From NCBI GenBank assembly GCA_032622095.1, contig CP136064.1, forward strand, positions 189,711,794 through 189,775,793: DNA of 64,000 nt, in the 5' to 3' direction. The position numbers were made by a program, and so were the translations under genes. Positions 35,301-44,386 of this stretch are shown here, in pieces. Every line of letters starts with the position of its first letter. Within the stretch, counting starts at the first letter, position 1. This stretch comes from Siphonodentalium dalli (Eukaryota > Mollusca > Scaphopoda > Gadilida > Siphonodentaliidae). Under the pieces are notes generated by a model, which saw nothing but the letters and a program-made list of their open reading frames with translations, ran no database searches and had not been told where the DNA came from.

Positions 35301-38300
35301 CATGGCATCAACTAATCAATTTGGATGGATATCGAATCGAGTATTCTATTGTTTTTCACAGTTATACTTATCGAAGAAACATGCAAACCACATTACATAG
35401 TACATACACAAGACAGTCACATTAATCCAATAGTAGTTGTACTTATATATAACTGTAATTGTCAGGAATATACAATCAGCCATCATAATCTCCAAGACTC
35501 CAATATTAATGTAGTAGTCATATTAGTACACATTTGTATAATTGTCATCAGTATAGTTATTTCGTTTGATTTCAATTTAATGAAAATAAGTACCGTATGA
35601 CACGAATCATGCATACGAATAGTTGAGTGCCATGTTAGATTGGTTATAACACATTCTGGCCCTAGCTATATATCTGTCCAATACATTTAATTAGTGCATG
35701 TTCGCATTACTAGATATACTATTATCGTGCATCGTTCCCAGTATATCACACCAGAGACAGACAATGATGCATACAATCGGCAAACAATGTAAGTTTTAAC
35801 ATATATGGACTCATTGCAATGCACTGAACTCAGTAACCGTATAGTTTGTACATGTACTATACAGAGTAAAAACTTTGAGAAAACAGAGAATTCATTAACA
35901 TATAGCCTATTATAGGTGGACCGGACCATTTTGGACCGGTCCAGGCATGTGTACCGGACCGGAATGGCCTGGACCGGACCGGACTGGACCGCCTTGGCAG
36001 TGGACCGGACCACCCAAGGTGGTCCGGTACGGTCCGCATCACTACGTAGCAGATAGCCGAAGCCAAACAATGTGACTTAAGAGGGCTGTATAAATTATCT
36101 TATTTTTATCAGATTTACAAAAGAGTGTTCACGCTTCAAAGATGAATTGGATGTAATGAAGTTCATCTGCAAAGAGTTCTGGAACTCTGTTTACAAGAAA
36201 CAGGTTGATAACCTCAGAACAAACCACCAGGTTTGTATACAAAGAGTATATAATTATGAACTTATCAATCTCTATGGGGTTATTTTAAAAATTAAGTCCC
36301 TAAAGTCATGTTGTACATTGTTCCGTAGTTATTCTGCTCACACACAAACTTTAAATTTATTACAAAATTGCTTTTATAAATGGGCATGCCAAACTTGGGT
36401 CATTTGTGATTTTGGAAGAATGTCCCATCATTTCAGCATTTCCACACATATTCTGCTCTACCTATACTAGTATACACTCAATCACTCATTCTACTAGAAC
36501 GCCTAAAAGCAATATCATTATTTAGAGGTATATGAGACCTATTTGGCAGAGAAGAAACCACATCAATCATAATACAAAGAGATCCACTCAAACACGTCCT
36601 AAGTTGCTGAGCTATCAGGTTGGATAAAAGGCCATTACATCACAATTTAACCTCTGTCACTGTGAAATGTCACCTTTCACAGTGACAGAATGATAAGATT
36701 CATCTGTGGAAGGGTAAGTAAACTTGTTAAACAGACATGATTCTATTAACCAGCATGGTCATTTCACATTTTTCTATGCAGGGTGTCTATGTTCTCCAAG
36801 ACAACAAATTCAAGTTCTTGACATTGATCTCTAATGGAAAACAATATATGGAGACAGCACCAAAGGTATGTTCTATTTTCCTATTGAACTTTGAGACTTG
36901 TCACTCATCTTGATACTAGTTAATTTTTTAACTTCACAGCTACAAGTTCTCCAACATTAGTGTTGCATACATCACAGCATGTTTATAATATTATTAGAAC
37001 AATATTCTTCCAGTATCAATTTCAATGACACAATTATTTTCAAATTTTTTTTACTACAATATCTTTCAGTAACAAATTCAATTACAGGTATTTTCAACTG
37101 CTGAAGCTATGTTCTTCTGCTCCTGATTAAACCCGAGAATATAGCATCATCCTATACTTTTCATATGTGTCTTAAATTGAAAAACGGCGAATTTAAATAT
37201 GACTAAGCTATTGTAAATCGTACATAGTAAATTATGCATGCATTTCTAAATAAGGTGATTATGCGATAGTGTGTCATCTCAATAGCATACACAGAACATA
37301 TGGTTTGTTGATCATTTATATCAGTACTTTCTTGTCATTATACATTGTTGTCGGTACCTAGTGATTTCCTTTTGAGTTTATGATAAATCATGTGAAGAAT
37401 AAATTATATATAGCATAGTTTGCTCCCAATCCAGCTTAACAGAGGTTTAAGTGTTGTGTTGTTGTGCACATATGTGGTCGTTGTTTACGCGTAAGATTCG
37501 CGCCAACAATTTCCAGAAATCCACAGATAAATTTGTGACTCTGATGATAAACAAACAACATGCTTTTTGAATACGTAACAAAATCAAACTGCATTTTCTC
37601 TCACGCAAAGTGTGTTTTGTGGATAATATTGTTATTATCATCATGCTATAATATTAGTATATTCTTGAGGAAATTTTCATTATTTGGTAACTTTTATTTT
37701 TAAATTATAACCTCCAACCAAAGCCATCCATGGCTCTTTTAGCCATCAAATTGATGTAGTACCACAAACTTTTCAGAGCGATGACAGCTCTATATTTTCT
37801 TCCCATGGTCTACAGTTGCAATTTTTACATGACCCCTGACCAAAAAGATTGAACTGGCACAACCAGCACAAACAAAACAATCTCAAAATTAGTGAAAAAC
37901 ATAAGAAACAAATCTAAATGAGCAAATTTTATTGGAATCTTCCACGTAGGTATTTTTGAGATTCCTCTTAGCAATTTTGTATAAATAATTTTGGGGTTTG
38001 ATTGAGCCATGTCCTTTTAACCCTTTACCCAACAGAACAGCCCTGTGCCAATGCATTCTCTTTTATATGCGAGTCGACCATAGGTCGCCTCGCATATATA
38101 AGAGAATGCATTGGCTTAACACAAATTAAAAATGATAAAATTGTCAAAGAATGTAGAAAAATATTATAAAAATTGTTAAAGAATTTTTTTTAGGCCAATG
38201 CATTCTCTTATATATGCGAGGCGACCTATGGTCGACTCGCATATATAAGAGAATGCATTGGCAAAGGGCATAACTGTAACTATCACAATGTGGTCAATGA

Positions 38301-39781
38301 GCCGGTTCCAATGATATCCATATTTGTATGGTTCTATTGAGACAGACCGAAGATATTTTAGGCTGTTGAAGCTTTATTTGGGCATTTTTGGCCGTTTTGT
38401 TGGGTAAAGGGTTAACATACCATCTTATCTGTCTTTCAGTATTTAGCTCTGCCATGTGGTCTAATTAGAGGAGCTCTATGCAATTTAGGGATCAACTGCA
38501 TAGTAACAGCTGAAGTTAGTGCAATGTCAGCCTGTAAGTTATATGTACTTGTTGAAACTTATGAAAATACATTACATAAAACAGCTGATAATACATATAA
38601 TGACACATGTGTGTTAATGGGTCTGTTGATACCACATTGAGTGCCAACGCGAAAGGATATAATGTAAGAGCCTTGAGTTCTATCTTTCTGCAATGGCACA
38701 AGTGCTGTATCGACCAACCCATTAGCAAACATGTCATTCTGTGTTTATTACATGACACCCATCCTGGAATCTGTGAATTTATAAAAAAAAAACAGACTTA
38801 CAAGGTTTATTTAGGCACATACAGGGCTTGTTTTGTCATGTGTGATGATGCTTTTATGTTATAGTTCTGGTTTCGTTATAGAGGCAAATGTGAGTTACTT
38901 CATGTGACAGGATACATATGGCACATGCGTAGTATATGGATATGTAAATACGACATTGCAACAACACATCCAATTCTAACAACGAGCATGTAATAATCTA
39001 TTAATGCAGGAGATATGTAGTCAACACTACTTACTTATTTGTTTTGAAATCAAATAATATCTTCGCATTATGTATCATATCAGATTGTATGTTTTCTGAA
39101 ATTGGAAAACAAGTTTTTGTGGCTACAGTGAACCCAGCCTATTTGCACAGCAACACGTTTGATAGTCTGAGACAGATAGCAGGGAATCCCATTACTTTTA
39201 AGAAGTATTATGTCAGTGTCAGGCAACCACAAATTGTGGCAGGATGCAGCTGAAAGCCAAGTAGAAGATAGTTTTGTGGAATGTTTAATATTAATGCAAA
39301 ATGTGGCAGTACCATCATACTGTGGGCAAGTGGGGAAGATCCTCTACAGCAATGGCAATACAAAGGATATCGGAATGTTTCAGACTATCAAATGCCTGGA
39401 TGTTTAATAGTCAGGGCTCACTCAGACTGCAGTGGATACAACTGGGACTAATTCATCCTCTAAATATTAACAGCAAAATACATTCCTTGATATTAGATTT
39501 GTTCATGAAGAAATAAATGGATGTATGATGATTACACAGAGCAGAAGTAAGCTCTAGTATGTCTTGCAGAAACTTTGGAAAGAACACACATTTTGATGGG
39601 CACAAAGAAAACAAGCATTTATTATTTCCTTAGATAGTATCAAATCAGATATTAATTATTTCATTCAGATACATGATATGATAGTTATTAGACATGTTGA
39701 TAATATATTCTGCTAAGTATGGATTGTTTTTTTTCTTTTTCGTTTTCAGGTAAATTTCAAATACAAATACAGAGGGTGTGA
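23232..39781 (+). CDS. TRAPP complex subunit 6 (TRAPPC6B-like), six exons, complete
   Basis: The encoded protein is a Bet3-fold subunit of the TRAPP complex, which acts as Rab GEF and tether on ER-Golgi and Golgi membranes. Six exons join in frame: 23232-23312, 32805-32866, 36113-36230, 36782-36865, 38440-38533 and 39750-39781. The total is 471 nt, giving 156 residues plus TGA; vertebrate TRAPPC6B has about 158. All junctions are GT/AG, and phases 0, 2, 0, 0, 1 are each satisfied by the next exon. Diagnostic stretches are KLEVLGYRVGQSLIE, FKDELDVMKFICKEFW, QVDNLRTNHQGVYVLQDNKF, LPCGLIRGALCNLGI, IVTAEVSAMSACKF and the short C-terminus QIQIQRV. No signal peptide or membrane segment is present, as expected. 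Intron 1 is 9.5 kb and packed with foldback DNA, and intron 4 carries a MITE just before exon 5. The single-copy exons are undamaged, so the gene looks functional. A6 versus B6 paralogy cannot be settled here. Confidence 0.95.
23440..23495 (-). promoter_or_regulatory. Three YY1-like motifs just downstream of TRAPPC6B exon 1
   Basis: CAGCCATCTTGAA, CCGCCATCTTGG and CCGCCATCTTGAA follow each other about 130-185 bp after exon 1. They match the GCCGCCATCTTG YY1 consensus known from many housekeeping promoters. They belong to the inverted-repeat arm, so they may be passengers of the repeat. Confidence 0.45.
25531..26708. other. Spacer of the 3.7 kb foldback; nothing recognised
   Basis: Unique-looking AT-rich sequence without coding, RNA or repeat signals. 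Confidence 0.35.
26711..27075 (+). mobile_element. tRNA-derived SINE
   Basis: The head is tRNA-like. TAGCCGAGAGG (26721-26731) fits the pol III A-box TRGYNNARNNG exactly, and GGATCGCAACC (26764-26774) fits the B-box GWTCRANNC with one mismatch. It is followed by a non-tRNA body containing the palindromic CGTGTACACACCTCGGTGTG and ACGTTAAAGAACGCTACTGG, and a (GAA)n tail. It sits in the spacer of the 24.65-28.4 kb foldback. No intact tRNA cloverleaf is present. Confidence 0.75.
28497..29471. mobile_element. 975-bp foldback transposon with ~190-bp terminal inverted repeats
   Basis: The left end (GGTCGGGCACACACCCAAAA from 28497) is mirrored at 29471. Inverted identity continues through GTAGCTCGTTTTGTCTACTG, TAGCCCGATTGAGCTACGTT, GTTGTGTACCACTAT and CTCAACGACTCACCACGGC, to about 28690 on the left and 29272 on the right. 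The target duplication is unclear. There is no transposase open frame. Confidence 0.85.
29551..29815 (+). repeat. Interspersed repeat with GTCGGCCCC words, copy 2
   Basis: Four or five degenerate words (GAAGTCGGCCCC, AAAGTCGGCCC, GAAGACGGCTCC, GAAGACGGCCCC, GAATTCGGCCCC) run into ATTAATTAGAAGGGATTAA. The body is shared with 19541-19757. Confidence 0.75.
29816..32460. other. TRAPPC6B intron 1, distal part
   Basis: Contains an (ATT)n microsatellite (about 30082-30109) and a small hairpin with 12-bp arms, ACCTGACTTGAT at 30182 mirrored at 30210-30221. Around 30738-30780, GTGGAACTTAG...CTAAGTTCCA forms another short palindrome. No coding exon is seen. Confidence 0.45.
32461..32560 (-). repeat. 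tRNA-like sequence (decayed SINE head)
   Basis: On the minus strand TGGCTCAGATT (32536 downward) resembles an A-box with one mismatch. GTTCGAATC (around 32492-32500) is a perfect B-box. The acceptor and T stems do not pair, so it is not a working tRNA gene. A tRNA-derived SINE fragment is the simplest reading. Confidence 0.5.
32805..32866 (+). CDS. TRAPPC6B exon 2
   Basis: Acceptor TTCTGTTTTAG, donor AG|GTAGGA, 62 nt, entered in phase 0 and left in phase 2. It encodes DSSMSKLEVLGYRVGQSLIE plus the first two bases of an Arg codon. This matches the conserved LE-GFRVGQ-LIER segment. Confidence 0.93.
32885..33085 (-). repeat. ~110-bp interspersed repeat, copy in intron 2
   Basis: Shares, in inverse orientation, the words CATGTGTTAATG, GTTCTATC(C/T)TTCTGC and ATGGCACAAGT with 38600-38712 in intron 5. 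Confidence 0.6.
33380..33592. mobile_element. Mariner-like palindromic MITE, TA-flanked
   Basis: CAGTAATGCTCTAAATAATC at the left is mirrored at the right (CAGTTATGCTCTAAATAATC read inward) with TA on both flanks. The centre is a CATTCATCGGAAAGCTCT hairpin, as in the 11.3 kb end of the large composite. It lies in TRAPPC6B intron 2. Confidence 0.85.
33593..34508. other. TRAPPC6B intron 2; short tandem similarity
   Basis: At 34262-34375 the phrase ACCCTTCAGCACA(A/T)TTT recurs three to four times at a spacing of about 35-40 bp, and GAAGGG(T/G) words occur at 33673 and 34031. No exon was found. Confidence 0.45.
34509..34961. mobile_element. Foldback MITE with ~30-bp inverted ends
   Basis: AGACTGCAAATAGTGTGTCT and CATTTGCAGAA at the left are mirrored at the right end. 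The interior contains CACCCTCTGGGGACCTCATT in both orientations, forming further palindromes. Related copies are at 5523-5892 and 45125-45295. It lies in TRAPPC6B intron 2. Confidence 0.8.
34962..35915. other. TRAPPC6B intron 2; nothing recognised
   Basis: AT-rich. A 91-codon open frame at 35325 is hydrophobic but has no recognisable motif and is not called. Confidence 0.4.
35918..36042. repeat. GGACCGGACC minisatellite/palindrome
   Basis: A GC-rich patch in AT-rich intron, built from about nine GGACCGG(A/T)(C/C) words on both strands, e.g. TGGACCGGACCATTTTGGAC and GGACCGGACCGGACTGGACC. It ends about 70 bp before exon 3. TAGCCGAAGCCAAACAATGT and GACTTAAGAG after it recur at 60176-60210. Confidence 0.8.
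36113..36230 (+). CDS. TRAPPC6B exon 3
   Basis: Acceptor TATTTTTATCAG, donor CAG|GTTTGT, 118 nt. The first base completes the Arg codon, then FTKECSRFKDELDVMKFICK and EFWNSVYKKQVDNLRTNHQ. This is the most conserved TRAPPC6 segment. Confidence 0.95.
36231..36781. other. TRAPPC6B intron 3
   Basis: No recognised repeat apart from a short palindrome TGTCACTGTGAAATG / CACAGTGACAG at about 36656-36688. Confidence 0.5.
36782..36865 (+). CDS. TRAPPC6B exon 4
   Basis: Acceptor TTTCTATGCAG, donor AAG|GTATGT, 28 codons (GVYVLQDNKFKFLTLISNGK then QYMETAPK), phase 0 at both ends. Confidence 0.95.
36866..38016. other. TRAPPC6B intron 4, 5' part
   Basis: No exon or clear repeat seen. The minus-strand open frame at 37447-37644 lacks support. 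Confidence 0.45.
38017..38415. mobile_element. TTAA MITE with two internal palindromes, copy 2
   Basis: Nearly identical to 14275-14674: same TTAACCCTTTACCCAACAGA end, same paired palindromes (about 38046-38117 and 38192-38263) and same TTGGGTAAAGGGTTAA right end. It lies in TRAPPC6B intron 4 and ends 24 bp before exon 5. Confidence 0.87.
38440..38533 (+). CDS. TRAPPC6B exon 5
   Basis: Acceptor CTGTCTTTCAG, donor GCCT|GTAAGT, 94 nt, 31 codons plus one base. It carries LPCGLIRGALCNLGI and IVTAEVSAMSA, the hallmark region of the subunit. The split Cys codon (T + GT) is completed by exon 6. Confidence 0.95.
38600..38712 (+). repeat. ~110-bp interspersed repeat, copy in intron 5
   Basis: Contains CATGTGTGTTAATG, AGTTCTATCTTTCTGC and AATGGCACAAGTGCTGT. 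It is inverted relative to the copy at 32885-33085. Confidence 0.6.
38713..39749. other. TRAPPC6B intron 5, remainder
   Basis: Contains short open frames without motifs. The last 20 bases form the T-rich acceptor of exon 6. Confidence 0.45.
39750..39781 (+). CDS. TRAPPC6B exon 6 and stop codon
   Basis: Acceptor TTTTTCGTTTTCAG; GT completes Cys, then KFQIQIQRV and TGA at 39779-39781. The family C-terminus is the similar CKFQ(V/I)xIQ(K/R)L. The 3' UTR follows. Confidence 0.9.
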
Positions 39782-40160
39782 CATATCAGGTTTTTATTAC
39801 TCTGGTTACCATCATATGGTAGGGTGCTTGCAGACTATGAAAGGCTGGGTATTACATTGCTGAATTTCCAGGAAGCTACAAGCATGTCTCTATCCCATTG
39901 AGTGCATAGTGTGTTGTGCGATTCATGTTGCAAATGGTACATTCTGTCATTCGCTAGCATCTTCTCAGTGTCAAAGATTCTCGTGGGGAAAGATGCTAAC
40001 AATATGTAATCTGATGAATGGATGAATGGATGAATCAATGAACAGTGGCATAGCTAGCCTAAGGAGATGTTATACAAAGTTCAGATTGAAATGCATGCAG
40101 GACACTTTGTATCATGTTATGGCTATGATTGTTTCGGTGATAGGCTATACATTTTACTGT

Positions 40161-40166
40161 AATAAA
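40161..40166 (+). terminator. Candidate poly(A) signal of TRAPPC6B
   Basis: AATAAA about 380 bp after the stop, followed within 30 bp by T/G-rich sequence (GGTGATTGCAGTTCTCTGTC). It is the first canonical hexamer noticed downstream; the actual cleavage site is unproven. Confidence 0.4.
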
Positions 40167-41091
40167 GCCTGGTGATTGCAGTTCTCTGTCAATATTTTCA
40201 CTCTAAGCATTTCTTCCAGATTAAATGGAATATATTTATACAATAGATGTAATAAATGTAATCATAAATGAAAACATACTGGTAACTAACTGATCAATTA
40301 ATGTATGATGTTACACATATAAGATCTTTGACAGTGGCACAGTCAGATTAGTAATATGCCTGCCGTGCTTTGCATATTTCTAAGTTGTTTTGTTGCGGTC
40401 AAGGATTGTTCGCATTTAATGTCATACCTTGAATTAACATTTTCTCATTTACCAGTATGTTTTCTTGTGTGATCAGTATGTTTTCTTGTGTGATATGAAT
40501 GTTAACTATGTATTGCATTATGCACTGACGAAAGACAAGGGCTTAAAGCTCTACTAAATGAACATCATTTTTACCGTCTGAAATATTAAGATTTAGATGG
40601 AAAACCGGATGGCATATTCCCTTATGGATGCATACATATATCAGGTGTTAACAAATGGACAATCTTGTCATATTATCATAGCATTGCATATGAAATAATG
40701 TTCCAAGCACCATTTTGAAGAAATGTTGTTGGTGGAATCTGATTAGACAGGGACCATCAAATTGGATTGTGTACCTTTAATCATCATTTCTGTTATTATC
40801 ATGCTCATTTCATTTATGTCTTAATTTATTTATGCGATCATGAATTGTTAATAAAATGTATTGAAAAACTCTATTTTCTGTTTTATTTAATCCTTATTGG
40901 TGTAATCCTGTAATGACCTGTATAGGAATATGAGACAAACTGATCATCAACATTATGAAGAACAGATTGTTTATCATAATATGATTTATATCACCTTCTT
41001 GTTTATTATTCATTTTGTCACTACTTCACAATTGCCTTTTTCAAGTCATTATAAATACGATGAGTGCAAAATCATTCAGCACAGTTTGCTC
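40167..41091. other. Downstream of TRAPPC6B; nothing recognised
   Basis: Contains a duplicated word CAGTATGTTTTCTTGTGTGA at about 40452-40492. No gene is seen. Confidence 0.4.
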
Positions 41092-41170
41092 CTGTTTTCT
41101 TCAACAGAACCGACTTGTTGAACTTGGTAACTTTGGTAACTGTCAAGTCGGTTCTGTTGAAGAAAACAGG
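41092..41170. repeat. Hairpin with perfect 27-bp arms
   Basis: The left arm starts CCTGTTTTCTTCAACAGAAC and continues CGACTTG. The right arm is its exact reverse complement, ending AAGAAAACAGG. The loop is about 25 bases and contains GGTAACTTTGGTAACT. Confidence 0.85.
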
Positions 41171-41748
41171 GCATTAACATGAATATTAATGAGGTGTCAT
41201 GAGTTGGGGGATTCCTTATTCATCTCTGAAATCAATTTAAGTACCAGAGTCTCTACACTCTAGACCTAGTGTTGATTGAAATGAAATATTGGTCTAGTTT
41301 CAAGGAGACTGGACTAAGGTGTCCCCAATCCCTCCAAGAGTAACCATTCAACTATCAGAAAATTGTCATTTGAAAATCCGCACTATATTCTGTTAGAATA
41401 AACAGGATTTTGTGTGTAGTGCTCAATGGTTAAAAAATTTAAACTAATAAAATAAAATAAATTAAAATAATTTTAAAATAATGAATATTCAACAAATGAA
41501 TTCAAATGCACTTTAAGATATGGTAAGCGTTGACGTGGGTATTGCTGTTTAAATAGTAACACTTGTTAAAACCGCCATAAGCAGAAAGAATATAAAAATG
41601 ATAGAAAATATTTAATTGTTCTTAGACCAATCATAAATATTACTTAAATTGCCTGTTATTGTCATGTTAGTATTCTGTGTTATGTAAACAAAAGCCATGT
41701 TATGTAAACAATCAGTACGTAAAGGGTATACAATAAGCAAAACACTAA
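41171..41748. other. No gene recognised
   Basis: AT-rich sequence between the hairpin and the tandem-repeat element. Confidence 0.35.
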
Positions 41749-42772
41749 ATGAAAGTGTCAATGACACTGTAGCTCAACTTAGGTAGGGGAATAATTTAAT
41801 GGTTGACAGTAAATGGAGGAATAGGAAAAGTGCTAATTGAAATGTCTAAGTAAGACTAGATGTACATGTCAATATCAACATTCATAACAGGTTTCATAAT
41901 GATCGGATCAGGGATGTGGTGATTATGGTGTGCCGAAGGATTTATTGATGCAAAGAGTAAATTCTAAAATGGCCACCGGCAGCCATGTTTTTTTCCGAAT
42001 TACCCCAAAATGACTTGTTCCCATCTACAGCCTTTACAAATCTCATAATGATCTGATCCAAGGTATGACCTGTAGCCTGTGCCAATGGATTTAGTCATGC
42101 AAAGAGTAAAATCCAAGATGGCTGCTGGCGGCCATGTTTTTCGGCTGAATGACCCCAAAATGACTCGTTTCCCATCTACATGTCAACATTCATGACAAAT
42201 TTCATAAAGATCAGACCAAAGGTACGACCTGTAGCCCGCGCCAAAGGATTTAGTCATGCAAAGAGTAAAATCCAAGATGGCTGCTGGCGGCCATGTTTTT
42301 TGGCCGAACAACCCCAAAATCACTCGTTCCCATCTACATGTCATTGTTAACATCCATGACAAATTTCATGAAGTTCCGATCAAAACTACGACCTGTAGCC
42401 TGCTGACGGCCATGTTTTTTGGCCGAACGACCCCAAAATGACTCGTTCCCATCTACATGTCAATATTAACATCCATGACAAATTTCATGATGATCAAACG
42501 AACAGTACGACCTGTAGCCCGCGCCAATGGATTGAATTTTGAAATCCAAGATGGCCACCAGCGGCCATGTTTTTTGGCCGAATGACCCCAAAATGACTCG
42601 TTCCCATCTACATGTCAATGTCAACATTCATGCAAAATTTCATAAAGATCAGACCAAAGGTACGACCTGTAGCCCGCGCCAAAGGAAATTGTTGACGGAC
42701 ACACGCACACACGGACACACGACACACGCCAAGCCATGGCAATAGCTCAAACTTACAAAAGTAAGTTGAGCT
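41749..42772 (+). mobile_element. Tandem-core element (pearl/HINE-like), short copy
   Basis: Starts AATGAAAGTGTCAATGACAC and TGTAGCTCAACTTAGG. It ends in an ACACACG stretch, GCCATGGCAATAGCTCAAAC and a hairpin TTACAAAAGTAAGTTGAGCT. The core holds about five ~150-bp units with AAATCCAAGATGGCTGCTGG and CGGCCATGTTTTTTGGCCGA. The same ends with about 14 units are at 49203-51686. Bivalve pearl/CvA elements have this plan (established knowledge); assignment to that family is inference. Confidence 0.75.
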
Positions 42773-44045
42773 AAAAAGGGGCCATAACTCTGATATAAAA
42801 AACAGGATCTGATCGACCATATTCAAACTTGATCTGTATTTTGAGTTGATAAACTAACATATCAGATGAAAACTGGTAGATTTATCGAAGCATGCACGAA
42901 TTCTATGTCAAAGGGCCATAACTCCATTAAAAACAAGTGCACCGCTGGGCGGAGGTAACGCCCCCGACTGTACAATCAGAGAGGATTTTTCTTATTTTTG
43001 TGCAAATGCTTATTAAATGGCACTTTGTAAAGTTATGTTATTCATGAGTAAACAATCCAAAATCAAGTTATCATCTGGAAACCAAAAAAAGTAGCAGAAA
43101 ACCTGAATTTTCTAAGTCCAAAAAGGGGCGTAACTCTGGAAAAAATGGGCGGACGAAACCACGGCTATGGGGAAATGTTGTCCCCCCGGCTGGTCTATTG
43201 GCATACCAAATATCAACTGAATTGAATTAGCGAAACCAAAGTTATGAGTTGAAACGTTCATATGCCACAGAAAACTGAATTTTCTAAGTCCAAAAAGGGG
43301 CGTAACTCTGGAAAGAAATGGGCGGACGAAACCACGGCTATGGGGAAATCTTGTCCCCCCGGCTGGTCTATTAGCATACCAAAGATCATCTGAATTGAGT
43401 TAGCGAAACCAAAGTTATGAGTTGAAACGTTCGTACGGACAATTTTCTAAGTCCAAAAAGGGGCGTAACTCTGGAAAAAATGGGCGGTCGAAACCGCAGT
43501 TATGGGGAAATCTTGTCCCCCCGGCTGGTCTATTAGCATACCAAAGATCAACTGAATTGAGTTAGCGAAACCAAAGTTATGAGTTGAAACGTTCGGACGG
43601 ACGGAAGGACGGACGGACGGACGGAGGGCTCCACTATATACCCCCAAATCTCCATCGGAGATCGGGGGCATAATAATCTGATCAAACCCATATTCGAACT
43701 CAAACTGTATTTTAGGTGGAGAAACTGACATACCAAAATTGGTTCTGATCCGAAATTTTTATTTTTAGTTATCATAGAATTTGTGAATTCTAAGTCAAAA
43801 AAGGGCCATAACTCCGTAAAAAAAAGTCCGATAAAACCCATATTCGAACTTGATCTGTATTTTGGGCCGAGAAACTCACATACCAAATTTGGTTCCAATC
43901 AGATAGAAAATATTTCAGTTATCGCACCATGCGTAAAGTGTCTACAGCCAGACAGACGGACGGACGGACTAACGACGAGTGGTCAATCCGGACAACGACA
44001 CTATGTTTACCATACTATGGTATGGGTAAACATAAAAATGAAAGA
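42770..44045 (+). repeat. Tandem-repeat element (GGCCATAACTC units), copy 2, interrupted
   Basis: Units with AAAAGGGGCCATAACTCTGA, AAGGGCCATAACTCC and AACCCATATTCGAACT, a GACGGACGGACGGAC tail and the closing hairpin GTTTACCATAC/GTATGGGTAAAC, as at 18541-19090. The array is split by the insertion at about 42935-43676. It directly abuts the tandem-core element at its left and the kinase 3' region at its right. Confidence 0.75.
42935..43676. mobile_element. Nested element with three ~167-bp tandem units
   Basis: Begins AAGTGCACCGCTGGGCGGAG and GTAACGCCCCCG. Three units start near 43106, 43274 and 43440 with TTTTCTAAGTCCAAAAAGGG and GCGTAACTCTGGA. It ends with a GGACGGACGGACGGACGGAG tail, then CCCCCAAATCTCCATCGGAG and ATCGGGGGC. 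It interrupts the surrounding GGCCATAACTC array between AACTCCATTAAAA and TCTGATCAAACCC. Confidence 0.7.
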
Positions 44046-44151
44046 CTTGGAATGTATGGCCTTTTTTTTCGGAAGACTCGCTTCAACAATGTGGAAGAAC
44101 AGCAAATGTTTAGTTGAATGAAGCCTCCGATGCGAAGTCCTCAGAGAATAA

Positions 44152-44386
44152 TCACATGTTTTCCTTGACGAATCTGTGTCTCAGAAGATCCTCGGCAGAT
44201 GGACGGTCTGAAGGAGTTTGATTAAATGCATATATTAAGAAGTCCTGACACACATCAGATGTACTATAAGGAAGCTCATATTTTGGGTATGGATTTGTGC
44301 CGATTTTATAAATGGCAGCCACTGTGTCAAAATCCGACCATGGAGGTTTTGTTGTTAACATTTCAACCACTGTACAGCCGATGCTC
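44152..44386 (-). CDS. MEKK2/3-like terminal exon
   Basis: Acceptor TTCTTATTCCAG on the minus strand, then one base completing Trp, 77 codons and TGA. It includes kinase subdomains IX-XI: the conserved W-S-x-G-C, PPW and the RPSAEDLL arginine. The protein ends HRFVKENM shortly after subdomain XI, as in MEKK2/3. Confidence 0.93.

Noticed and set aside
43447-43898. Minus-strand frames with (SVRP)n repeats
   Set aside because: Translation of the GGACGGACGGAC simple repeat.
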